A stretch of DNA of 64,000 nt, from assembly GCA_013397455.1 (NCBI GenBank), contig VYZB01000145.1, forward strand, positions 1,550,461-1,614,460. The letters run 5' to 3'. Source of the stretch: Crotophaga sulcirostris (lineage: Eukaryota; Chordata; Aves; Cuculiformes; Crotophagidae). This document shows positions 11,001 through 23,000 of this stretch, piece by piece. The stretch's first letter is position 1, and every line of letters begins with the position of its first letter. Below the pieces are notes generated by a model. That model made no database searches and had not been told where the DNA came from. It saw nothing but the letters and a program-made list of their open reading frames with translations. Made by a program: the position numbers and the translations under genes.

Positions 11001-14000
11001 AAGGCACAATTCCTGTGTGCCCACATGAAAGCAATTTCTGTCACTTCCAGGTTTTCCTCACAGGCCACTGAAAAGCAAAGCCTGACAGCTTTGGTGAAAG
11101 AATCTCACAGCTGTACTAGAATCTGACATTCCTGGGGAAAGAAATCATAACACAAGGGATCCAAGCTTCTTTTCTGGCTTTGTTTCTCCTAAGAGGTCTC
11201 TCTCAGGACCTCTTGGCCTCCCACTGTTGAGTTGCACTTTTGTCTGTAGTCTTGGCTTGGTTCGTGGTGTCTTACAGCAGGTTAGGGGTTTGCTGACATG
11301 GGAAATGCAACAGGATTGCTGCGTAATAGTTGACAGGTCTTCATTCAGAAGAATGTCAGGCAGAAGTGTTTGGGGGGACAGGTGGAAAAACAAACCCAAC
11401 AACCGTGTGGCCCTGGCTGCGAGCCGTTGCAGCGTGTGTCTGATCTTGATGATATTTAGTGAGAAGCTTCAAAGTAAAACATATCTGTAAGTGTTTGTAG
11501 CATTGGGGTCTCAAATCCTGTTACCTGTGCTTGTTCTGAGGGCATGTAAGGATCACATAAGTATCATACAGCGTCTGTCACTAACAGCTCATCTGTCTTT
11601 CTCTTGTTTCAGGGAACAGTATTGAAAAATGGCACGGAAACCTTTGAAGCCTGGGAGGATCCTCCTCCACCAGTCTACATGCAGTTCTACTTTTTTAACT
11701 TGACCAATCCTCTAGAAGTGCTTCGAGGCGATACTCCTCTTGTAGAGGAAATAGGGCCGTACACCTACCGGTAGGACCATTTCACTGTTTGCACATTTTG
11801 CTAAACCTGTTGTGTGTGAGGAAGCCAAAAATTGGGATCCAGAACACTTGGGATCTCGTTCAAGGAGAAAGCTTAGCTGTTAGCGTGTGAGTTAAAGTTT
11901 ATTCAAGGGAGAGTGGTCATACCCACCCAGCTGGTACAGCTGGAGCGATGCATGGAGAGCCTGCAGCTGGTGTCAGTGATTTCTATCAGATTTTAGGAAA
12001 GATTTTGTTTGTGTGCTGCTGTTCCTGAGCTGCTGAACACAGAGGAAGTTGTTTGTGTCCTGACTTACAGTCTTATGAGAGAAAAAACAGTGACCAGTTG
12101 GGTGATGTTTGAAAGTCCCGGGAGAAGAGTGTTGCATACAAGCATGATTCCTGTGTTCACTCAGAAGTCAGCTCCTAGGTGAGGCTGCAGAATTCACATT
12201 GGTAAAAATGTGGCCAGAAAGGCGGTTACAGGGATCTTCCTCAGCCAGCCCTCACTATGAAACCTGCTTAGAGTCAGAGGTATCTGACATTTTTATAGAC
12301 AGCTGGACTTGCTGAGGCCACATGCTGTGCTGGAGTTCCTCCAGCCTCTTGAACTCTCCTCCTACAGGGGTAGGCTACACACTGAAGACGCAGAGTCTGC
12401 TGCACGTGGAGAGACTTTAAAGTCACTTACAAATGCTCTTTCCTTCAGAGCTTCATTCTGCTCTGCTGCTTGCAGCAGTGTAAGGCAGGAGCAGGCCTGT
12501 GGCAGGAGTCATTACGGTCTTTGCAGTCATGGAGGTGGGGGAACCACAGCAAAAAGGCTGATTTCTCACCACCAGCCTCCCTTGTGGCCATACACACTCG
12601 CTCAGCCTGAGCACTGGCTCCGTACCAGGAGGAGTTGTCTTTATCTGAGCTGCAAAATGATCAGAACGTGGTTGTTAGTATTTGAAAAAAATACAGTAGC
12701 ATAAAAGGGCGAGCCTTTGTGGCAGCTGTGGTCTCTGCATGTCTTGCCTTTCTGTTTCTTCCCTCCCACACCTCAGCTTCGCTTCATCCTCTGCCATCCT
12801 TCTCTTCCCCTCCCTTCTGTATTTCAGTGCTGTCTCTGTTCAGCCTTGGAAACTACACGTGGTTCTTTGACAAAATACCTTGTATTGGATAAACCAGCTG
12901 GAGAAAAGATAAATGAGCTTTCAAGTTCCCAAGCTTTTCTTCAGGTCCCTGCAGGGCAGTGCTGACAGTGAGTGAGCCAGGAGTTCTCTCTGTCAGGCAG
13001 ATGAACGGGGCCAGCTCTAGAGCTACGTGGAACCACACAGCCCGTGCTCTTAGAGTGAGAGAGACGTTAAGGCTGGAAGAGACCTCTCAGCTCTTCCACT
13101 CCAGCCACCCGCCCAGCCCCACCGTGCCTGCTAAACCCTGTCCCCAAGTGCCATGGCTGCACTTGGAACCCCTCCAGGGATGGAGACTCCACCACTGCCC
13201 TGGGCAGCCTCTGCCAGGGCTTCACCACTCTCTCAGTAGATGATTTTTTCCTGATATCCAATCTAAACCTCCCCTGGCACAACTTGAGGCCATTTCCTCT
13301 CGTCCTATCACTTGTTACTTGGGAGAAGAGCCCAGCACCCACCTCCTCACAACTTCCTTTCCGGAGCTGCAGAGAGCGCTGAGGTCTCCCCTCAGCCTCC
13401 TCCTCTCCAGACTCAACAGCCCCAGGGCCCTCAGCTGCTCCTCATAACCCTTGTTCTCTGACCCTTCACCACACTCTGGTACTCAGTCCCCTTTGCTGGC
13501 TTCTTTTTTTCCCTTTCCTCAGCTCCAAATGTCTTGTGGGTGTCACACACAGCCTGGGTGGTGAAGCTGCACCTCATCCCTGCCGGAGCCGAGTGGGTTA
13601 GGCAGGGCTGGTGGTGTGGCTGGGCTGGGCTGTGCCCGCGGGGAGGCCCAGCCCCAGCTGCTGGTTTGTGGCTTGCTGGGAGAGCCTTGCCCTGCAATGC
13701 AGCCACAGGCTGGCTGCGAGCGCCGGCTCTCCCTGAATTGTTTATTGTGCGGCAAGGGAGGGAGGCTGCATGTTCCAGCGCTCTGCTGGAATAATTCTGT
13801 CAGGTACTTCTGGCTCCTTTGGGTTAGCCTGATTTTGACATGTCTGAAGAGGAGTAGACTGCGCGGGGCTCTGTCTGATGGAAAAAAGAGGGAAGTCAGA
13901 AAGGGGAGTGCTCTTTTCCGGCAGATTCTTTAATCCTTGCCTGTGGTGGCTGTCGCAGCCTGTGGGGCTGGGGGGGGGAGAAAGGAGCCGTGTGGGAGGC

Positions 14001-17000
14001 GAGGGAGGGATGGTGCAGCCAGACTGCACGCTCAAGCCAGAGAATAGATACCCAGTTTGCCTCACAGGCCCCATGCAGCAAAGCACTGAAGACTCATTTA
14101 GGTTTAGCACGTGGCAGAACACCTAAAATGCCCTAACGTGAAGTGCACAGCGCAGTGTTTTTATAAAACACGGTACTGGAAGAGAACTGGCCCAGAGAAG
14201 CAGAGAGAAAAAACCATGAGTGACAGAGAGGAGGTGGGACGGCTCAATACTGTCTCTTCCCACATGTTCTTCCTGATAGTCAGTTTTGACAAATGTAGTA
14301 GTATTTGTGTTTTAAAATCCTGGAAGCTGAATTTGCAGCATATAAAATAATTAATTATAAAGTGCAAGCTGTTTATGTGGCCCAGCCTGCTGAGTCCCAA
14401 AGAACACTCGAATATTGACTGTTCTTGCACTCATTTACAGCTTTTTGTGTTTAACAGCTGAGATCCTCTTGCTGGTATCCCTAATCATGGAGTATTATTT
14501 TCCTCTTGACCCTTTTAGAGTTGGAGAGGCTTCTCAGGTTAACTCTGGCCTATTTTAGGGTGGACACTTTACGACTGTCCCTTCCCATCCCCTCCACTCA
14601 AACCCTGGGCTATAAAGTACATTGCTCTGCTAGAGACTTGGCCAAATCAAGCTGGAAGCGTTGCCAGACCAAAGCATTTCCAAGTGGTAGGGACGCTTAA
14701 AAGCGGTATGTACACTGTTTGTGTAAGAAAGATGGGAGATGGTTGGTTTCTAACAAGAACGGTTTCACAGGCCTTTCCAGTTGGCTTTAACAGTGAGAGA
14801 CTGAAACAGAGCAACAGAGCCTGGCGTGAAGCTGCAGGGATGGCTCTAGTGCAGCCAGGGTGGGATCTGGGGTCTGAAATGAATGAGAACCATCATAGCA
14901 CAGGGTCTTGCAGAATAATTCACCCTCACTTCTAGAGACTTAAAATTTACACAGGAAACGAAGCAATGAAAGAGTCAACAAACTCTTGAGTGGATGTGGA
15001 CTTAGGAAGTACAGTGCATTTCACTTCATCTGAACACCAAAAGGCTGGTGCCATGAGGAGCCAACTTGCCATTTCCTGTGTGGGGTGTGCTGAAGACACA
15101 CATACAGCTCATTCTGAGCCTCAGCCAGCCAGTTCTGCAGAATTCTGTGTTTCTTGTTTGTAAAAGGGTAGTGGCAACGCACTGAATTATGGTTCTGACT
15201 TGTGTTTCAGGGTAATTAAGATCTGGCTTCCTCATCAGGCCAGCAGGTCGCATTTGACGTTTCTTGCCAACTACGCTTGTTTGTCAGCAACCCTGAGTTT
15301 TAGGCTGCTTGTCTGAATGCTTGTCTGAGAAGGAACCTCCCAGGCCACGAGGAGCTCACAGCAACAAACCAGTTGAATTTCTGTCATGTCCAGGCTTCCT
15401 GCCTGAGAATTGGAGAAGAGCTAAAATGAGGCTTGTTCTGTGGTCGTGTCCCATGTAAGGCCAGAAGTCCTGGTGCAAAGTACTCTGAAGCCAGCAGAAA
15501 GATCCTGGCAGGCTCTTAGGTGAATGAGACTTAGGTGAAACCTACGTCTTGTTCTGTGTGGGAGTGAGTTTTACCTGCAGTAAAGAGGCAAAAGTTTTGT
15601 TTTCAAATTGTGCTCCAAGGGCAGTCCCACATGTAGTGCCTCTAAATCCTTCTGTGCTATCTGAAATTGTTCTCTTTCCTTGGAGCTTTTTAACGATGAG
15701 GCAAAAATATAAAATACTGTTAACATGTAGGGTGGCAGTTTTGGAAGCTTCCTCTGAAGCTTGATTTAGCTCATGCTGACACGAAAGGGAGTTCTGTTGC
15801 TGACAAAAATTAATCTACTCCTAATGAACTGAAAATCCAACTCTTTACATGCTTAAACCAGTAGAATAGCCCTAAGTTAATTGCTGTTAATGTTACATGT
15901 ACTTGTTTAACTTGATTAGAGAACAAACTCTCTTGCTTTTCAGAGAATACAGGCCAAGAGTGCACGTCCAGTTTTTGGACAATGGTACCAAAGTGTCTGC
16001 TCTGAATCCGAAGACGTATGTATTTGACCGCCAGAAGTCAGTCGGAGACCCTGAAGTGGACCTGATTAGAACAGTTAATATTCCTGCAATGGTGAGCTTT
16101 TTCCATTTCTGCTCGGAAACCATCCTGACACAACTTTACAACTCGCAGCTTGCTGCTTCACACTGTCTGTCCCTTGGTGATGGGTAAACATGACTGAAGA
16201 ACAAGAGAGGCAGCTTATGTCTGCTGCAGGTGGTGCATTCAGTTTTGGTTTGGACTGTTGTGGGGTTTTTTATGGTGTTCCTCCCTCACCAGACCAGTAT
16301 TTTTTATCTCATACAGGGATAGGGTGAGAACAAGGGATACAGGGATAGAGTGAGAACAAGCAGACCTCAAGCTGTCAGACCTTCTGAGGGAAATTAGACT
16401 GTACTAAAGTACTTGCTGGTTGTGTAACTAAGCCTTTACTCCCACACTAGTTTAATTGATTTCAATTACAGGGTACATTTATTTCTACTTTTCCTCCAGC
16501 ATTTCCAAAAATGTCTTGTCTGATTTTATGAATGAATACATAAATGCACTGAATAAAGTAGGAGATAGGACCCAGCTTACTAAAAGTTGCAAACAATACA
16601 GTCCCTGTAATTACAATTCCCCCAGGCATTTGGGTGGTGTAATTATTATCTCTGTCAGATTTCTGACTGTGATGTAGCATAACAGGCAACACCAGAAGAA
16701 CTACAGGTTGGTTCACCCAAGGAATATTCCCTTCTTTTGGTTTTGCTGTTTTGAAAATGTGTTGTAGGGTCACTTGTTAGGTAGAAAGGAAATTCATTTT
16801 AGTATCGTTGGCATTTTGGAGAAATCTTTTAAAAATGGTTTTTGGAAATGTAAACCATAACTTCCAAAGTGTGAAACTCAAAGCATGTCTCCAGCTGTAA
16901 TGCACCTGTGAAATTCAGGCTGTTTGGAAAGTGATTTTGCACATTTCACTTCAAATCCATTCTTAAGACTGTGGTGGTGAATGGCATGGAACTGAGCTGG

Positions 17001-20000
17001 CTGTGTGCCAGTGCCAGGCCGAACGGGGATCTGCAAGAGCACATCCCTGTGGGAGGAAAGCTGGAGAACCTGTTAGCCAGCACGTTAACCTGCCACAAGT
17101 GGAAATAATGAAACTGAAAATACAGTTGAGCCGTGTGCAGTGCTGAAATGTGTCTGTGGGTCTGTGTGTGTGTATGCAGCTGGTACTATTTGCTCTACAA
17201 TAAATCTGACCACTGCTCCCTTATCCCCATCCCCTGGCAGACTGCGATGGAATGGACCAGGTCAACCCCTCTTCAGTTTGCCACAGAGGTGCTGCTGCTT
17301 CTGTACCAAGAATCCCTGTTCACAGTTCACACGGTTCACGAGTTGCTGTGGGGCTACAAAGACAGGCTCCTGTCAGCCATTCACCTGCTGCACCCCGAGA
17401 TCGATCCAGTATTTGGTCTCTTTAATAAGGTAACTGGAATGGGAGACTTCCTGATGCTTTAGACGGGGAACGATGTCATTGACAGTTTTGGACTGTCATC
17501 CCCAGCCAGTGGAGAAGGGTGTGCTCAGACTGGGGTGAGGAGGTGGGCTGCAGGGGTAGCAAAAGGGACTTCCCTCCTCGGTTTGGCTGTACCCAGGCAC
17601 TGCCTGGTAGCGCAGCTGGGGGCGTTTTATCTGTCTTCCCTTTATCAAGTATGGATAAGCTTTCCCAAGGTGAATATGAACCACTCCACTATTGCCTGTG
17701 CTCACTTGAATAACATGAGCTTTGTGGGGGCGCTTGTGCAAACTACTAGAAAGATTTCCTGAGCAATTTCCTTAGTAATTGATTGAAATCGTGTATTGTT
17801 CCTGTGCTGGAGCTGTTACTGCTCCTCAGGGTCTCTGGTTGCACATCACTTTGGTCTGGGGGGGCTCCTTGTTTCTTGGAGATCATCTGCAGTGCTCAGG
17901 TTATTTCCTGTGGTGTTATTTTTTTTGCTAAGTGCTGTTTTTTTTCAGTAGCAGATTTCAAAGGGAAAGTAAAAGGCCAGTAAATGTTATAATTCATTCA
18001 CCTGGGAGTCCAAGAGTCTTGCCCAGTCACTTTCACCTCATTTATACTCAAGGTGGTGATTAATGAACTGCGCTTCTGTCAGGGGGGTCCCTCACTCCTA
18101 GGGTGGATGTGAAGCGATGGCAGCTTAAACTCCTGCCAACCCTCGCAGCTACGCGGTACAGGATGAGTGGAGTGATTACAAATTCATGTGTCTGTTTGCA
18201 GATGAATGGAACTGATGATGGAGAGTATGTTTTCCTAAGTGGAGAAACAAGCTACCTTAACTTCTCCAGGATTGTGGAATGGAAAGGAAAAGAGTAAGTT
18301 TGTCAATGTCATGTGGCCTCTGTCAAAACCTGCCCCTTTTCATGTTTTGGGTGTTTTTTTTGTTTACAAAAAAGGCTCATTTTTTTCTGAGGATGGCAGT
18401 TGCTCTTAGCAGCTGTAGCTGCAGACCAGACCCCAGTATTCTGGTGTGTGTCACATAACTATGGAAGACGGTGCTGGCCCTTGGAGAGCAGCTGGCTGTG
18501 AACACTCCCCTCTGCATCCCTGCCTGCCCCCGTGCAGAGGTGACCCTCTCTCCGCTCCCTCCTCTGGGATACCCATCCCAGCACCTGTGCAGGCAATATT
18601 CCCACATCTACACGGCCAGTGTTCCCAGACACCACCCTTCCTTGCTGCTCTGTATGCAGAGCCAACACTGGGACACCCTGTGCCAGGGTATCCAACACTT
18701 CTGCAGCGGGCAGTGTGTGTTACAAAGGAGCCAAAGAGGACCTACCTAAAGCATTCCTCTCCTGTGAAACATCTGCCAGCAATTACAGATAAGGAAGGAA
18801 CTCTTACAGATGTATTCTTGCTTGCCTGGCACCAGTTTAAAGAGACTACAGATGCAATTTAAACCCTTTTTAATCCCCTTTTTTGTAAGCAGAGCTGAGG
18901 CAAGAGGACTCGGTACCATACAGGTCTTATTCTCGCTTGCTTAGACCATGAGCTGCCATCGTCTGACCACCACTCAGAGCTCTTTTAACTCATACTCTCT
19001 TTGCTTCGTTTTTTTCAGGTCATTGAGCTGGTGGACAACAGAGACCTGTAACATGATCAATGGAACAGATGGGACATCCTTCCACCCACTGATCAGCAAA
19101 GATGAGAACATTTATATCTTTTCTTCTGATTTCTGCAGGTAAGAAGATATCACTCAGACTTTAAAGCAGAATATTATGTTCATTCACCTTGAGGTTTCAT
19201 GTTAGGCTGGTGGTTTTCCCCCTGTGATTTTATTTAACAGGATGAGTGTTCTGCATTTATTCATGGTTTGAAGTATGAGAGAGTTAAATAAAAAGAAAAC
19301 AAAACAATCTGCATCAAGTTAAGGATATGCTATTTCAAAATAAAGATAAAGTGAACATTTGGAAGATGAAGGGAAAGACAGACTGGGCTGCCTTGCAAGG
19401 CTAGTAATGAGGGGAATGGAAGGATTTATTTGAACCTTGCCTGAAGCTTCTTTCTTCCAAAATCTTCCTCTGTGCCCTGCTTTTGTAGGGAGCACAAACT
19501 GCCCTCTTCAGACATTCATAACTTGACATAATGCTATTTGAAATGCAACAAGATGCAGAAAATCTTTGTGTTCCCTTCCTTATTTTCCACCTTGTCTCTT
19601 CCCTTGCCCATTTCTTTGTCTGTAAGGAACATAGCCCATCTGAAATTCTCTATTTAAATCAATACAGTTGTGTTTTACACTAAATTCAAGTTTTCCACAA
19701 CTGTGTCCCTTTCCTTGTGCCTCTCAGTTGCAGGTACCAGCGCTATCTCACACAATACGCAGTAGCAGAGTGAGACCCAGAAATGCTGAAGGCAGGCATT
19801 GCTGTCCCTGCAGCAGCACAGCTGGCACAGGGTTGTCTGTTCTGTGCAGCAGCAGAGTGATGAGATGTGTATTTGCTGATAAAAGCCTATTAAATTTAAT
19901 ACAGAAGACCACTGGAACAGGCTTAAACCAAACCTCTAGCCTACTGTAAACTGAAGCTGACACACAGGCATCACACGCAGTGGGTGTCAGTGTGTGCGCA

Positions 20001-23000
20001 AGACTCACGAATCTGGGCCGGCTGTTTCTGCCTTGCAGATCTCTCTACCTGGTGTACGACAGCTCCGGAACCGTTGCAGGCATCCCAACCTACCGCTTTG
20101 TGCCCTCTGCGATGGTATTTGCCAACACGACGGTTAACCCAGACAATGCTGGATTCTGCGTGCCACCGGGAAACTGCCCTGGCACTGGCGTCCTCAACGT
20201 CAGCGTCTGCAAGCAAGGTACGTCACTGGGCGGTGGAGGCAGGCTGGAAGGGCAGGTGGGGAACACATTTCTCCTTTCTGACATGAGGACAGCTCACTGA
20301 GGCCTGTAGTGTTATGACTGTGCTCAGGGAAATCAGCCACCAAGAAGTGATCATTTGGCTGTAAAATGCAGTAGTGATCTGAGGGGTTGTTCCTGACAGG
20401 TGCTGTCTGCTCCAGCAACTATTTATTAGATCAAGAAATCGGAATGAAGTACCAGTAGCTGAATGAAAACAGTGCAAAAGGCCAGCATGCAAGGCTGAGA
20501 CACAGACCTGTGCTGATGCAACACTAGGGAATACCGGCTTATTCTAAAGACAGGGAGTCAGAGTGTTGATTCTGTAGCTCCAGAATGGAGTTTTCCTTTC
20601 ACTGTAAATGGCACAGTGATAAGAGTGTTGAGGTCCTCAAAGACTTCTTCAAATCCTGCTCTGCCTTTTTTAGGGGTTGACTCTCTATGTTTTCACATTC
20701 CAGGTGCTCCAATATTTATATCGGCTCCACATTTTTACCAAGCAGATCAGAAGTTTATAGAGGACATAGAAGGCATGCATCCAAAGAAGGAATACCATGA
20801 GACATTTTTGGACATCAATCCTGTAAGTGCAGCCTTTTTTAAAGGTTTATATAGGTGAATCCAAGCACGTGGGCTTAGGTCACCAACTTGGATGGTGGGT
20901 ATCCACATAGTCCCCCTGACTGCAGGGAAGCTGTGCTGGTTTATCTGGAACCGATCTATTTGTCTTTGCTCCTATAGTGCAAACTTTGCTGGATAGCAAG
21001 AATTAAAATGCTTTGTGCCTGTGCAATTAGAGATGCCATCAGACTGGTGATGGTGAGATGAAGTGGTTACAATATTTCTTAGGCTACTTTTCCTGTTCAC
21101 CCTGCCACCCCAACCATCTAGATAGTTACTTGACTATGTTTACCCCAAGTTGAAGAAACCAGATGTGTGGACCAAGAGAACAATGGGTTTCAGTGGAAGT
21201 TGCACTCAATATAGATAGCACGGAGTCATGAGAGGAATTACAGAAGCATGATGAGTATGTCTTTTGTGGAAGTTTACAGACTTGTTGGTATTCTCACCAT
21301 GAAATGTCAGAAATAAAGGGAACTTGCAGCTGCTGGTCCGTGGTTTTGCACTGTGGTTTAACCCCAGTAGGTAGCTGAGGACCACACAGCTGCTCACTCA
21401 ATCCTCCACAAGCAGGACAGGGACATAATCAGAAGGGTAAAATAGAAAACTCAGGTTCAGGTAAAGATGCTTTAATAAGTTTAAGAAAAAAAAAAAAGGA
21501 AAAGAAATTAATTGAAACAAACCCTAGGAAAACAAATGATGCAAAAAAATCAGTCAGTCACTACTAGCCAGTCCTCAAGCCACAGCAGCCCTGGCAAACC
21601 TTCCCCCCTGGTTTTTATTGCTGAGCATGATGCTGTATGGTATGGGATATCCCTTTGGCTGGTCAGGGCCAGTCGTCCTGGCTGTGTCCTCCCTCAGCTT
21701 CCCACCCACCCCCAGCCCGCTCGCTGACCGGGCGATGTGAGAAACGGGAAAGGCCTTAAGGCTGTGTAAGCTCTGTTCAGCAATAGCTAAAACAGACATG
21801 TGTTATCAAGGCTGTTTTCATCACAGTTCAAAAACACAGCCTGATAGAGCTACTGTGAATAAAATTAATTCTGTCCCAGTTGAAACCAGCACAACACTGA
21901 TCTCTACATTCACACATATGAGTGTAGGTTGAGGGAAAGAGGGAAATCATGGCCTATCTAGTTTAGAGAAACAGAGTGCTCTGGCTCATCAGGCTGTTCT
22001 GTGTGGCTAAAGCAGGAGGAAAGTGCATAGTTCCTCTCTTAAGGTCTAGTGCAGATGCTGTTCTGTATGTGGTTTGGTGCCAGGTTCTTCCCTTTACCCT
22101 GCTCTGACTTACCCAGCTTTTTTTGTACTTCCATAAAATGACCTCTGCGCCACCCCCCTCCTGTCCACTCTCGAGACTAAATTCTGCTGCTTGAGTGAGG
22201 AAAATATCCCTGCACATCCAATTGGAACTTTTGCTGTAGTGGTGGCATTGCCGGGAGAAGCATTTCCCACTCATTACCTCCGTGCCACACACCCCCATGG
22301 ACTGGGGTCAGTATCTGGTTATCAGCCTTCAGAAAGGTTTGTCTTGTGGCTGAGACCGCAGAGTCTCTGCAACCAACAGTACTCGGAAAGCAGAACAGCC
22401 ACAAGTGGTGGCCTTTCCCAACAGCTGGATCTGGATGAAAAGGGATCCCTCTGTATCCCAAGTGTGAGTTTGCACAGCAGCACCCTTATCTCTGTTGCAG
22501 CCCCTTCACATCCCCCATAATGAAGAGGCAGACTGGAATGTAGGTGTAAGAGTTACAAGAGTATCTTGGTGAAGGAAAATAAATAATAACAGTGAACGGG
22601 TCTTCTCTTGGCTTGTCAAGTCCACACCAGTGTAAATATTAGGTTGTATTGTCCCAGTTCCCGTTATTTCACGTTTACTGGGGAGGAGCTGACACTCTGA
22701 TTTCTTTTATTTCCCCAGCTGACAGGGCTTGTCCTGCAAGCAGCCAAGCGGATGCAAATCAATGTTCACGTCAGAAAATTGCCTGAATTTTTGTAAGTGT
22801 TCTCTGCTTTCAGGTGGATGTCTCAGATCTGATTTGGTATTCACAATTAATTTGCTTGTAGTGTTCAGGTGGAATATCAGTTGGAGGGAGCAAGTGAGAA
22901 GGCAAGAAATCGGGTCAAATCTCAATTAGAAGTGGCTTTATCCTCTCTTCTCACAGATTAAGTAGATTTTGCAGTTCCATCTGCAGAGTAAAGACAGTAT

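Noticed and set aside
20930..20950. Second copy of the LTR start (GCTGTGCTGGTTTATCTGG)
   Set aside because: Similarity to the LTR end is limited to about a dozen bases and does not continue, so a two-LTR provirus is not supported.
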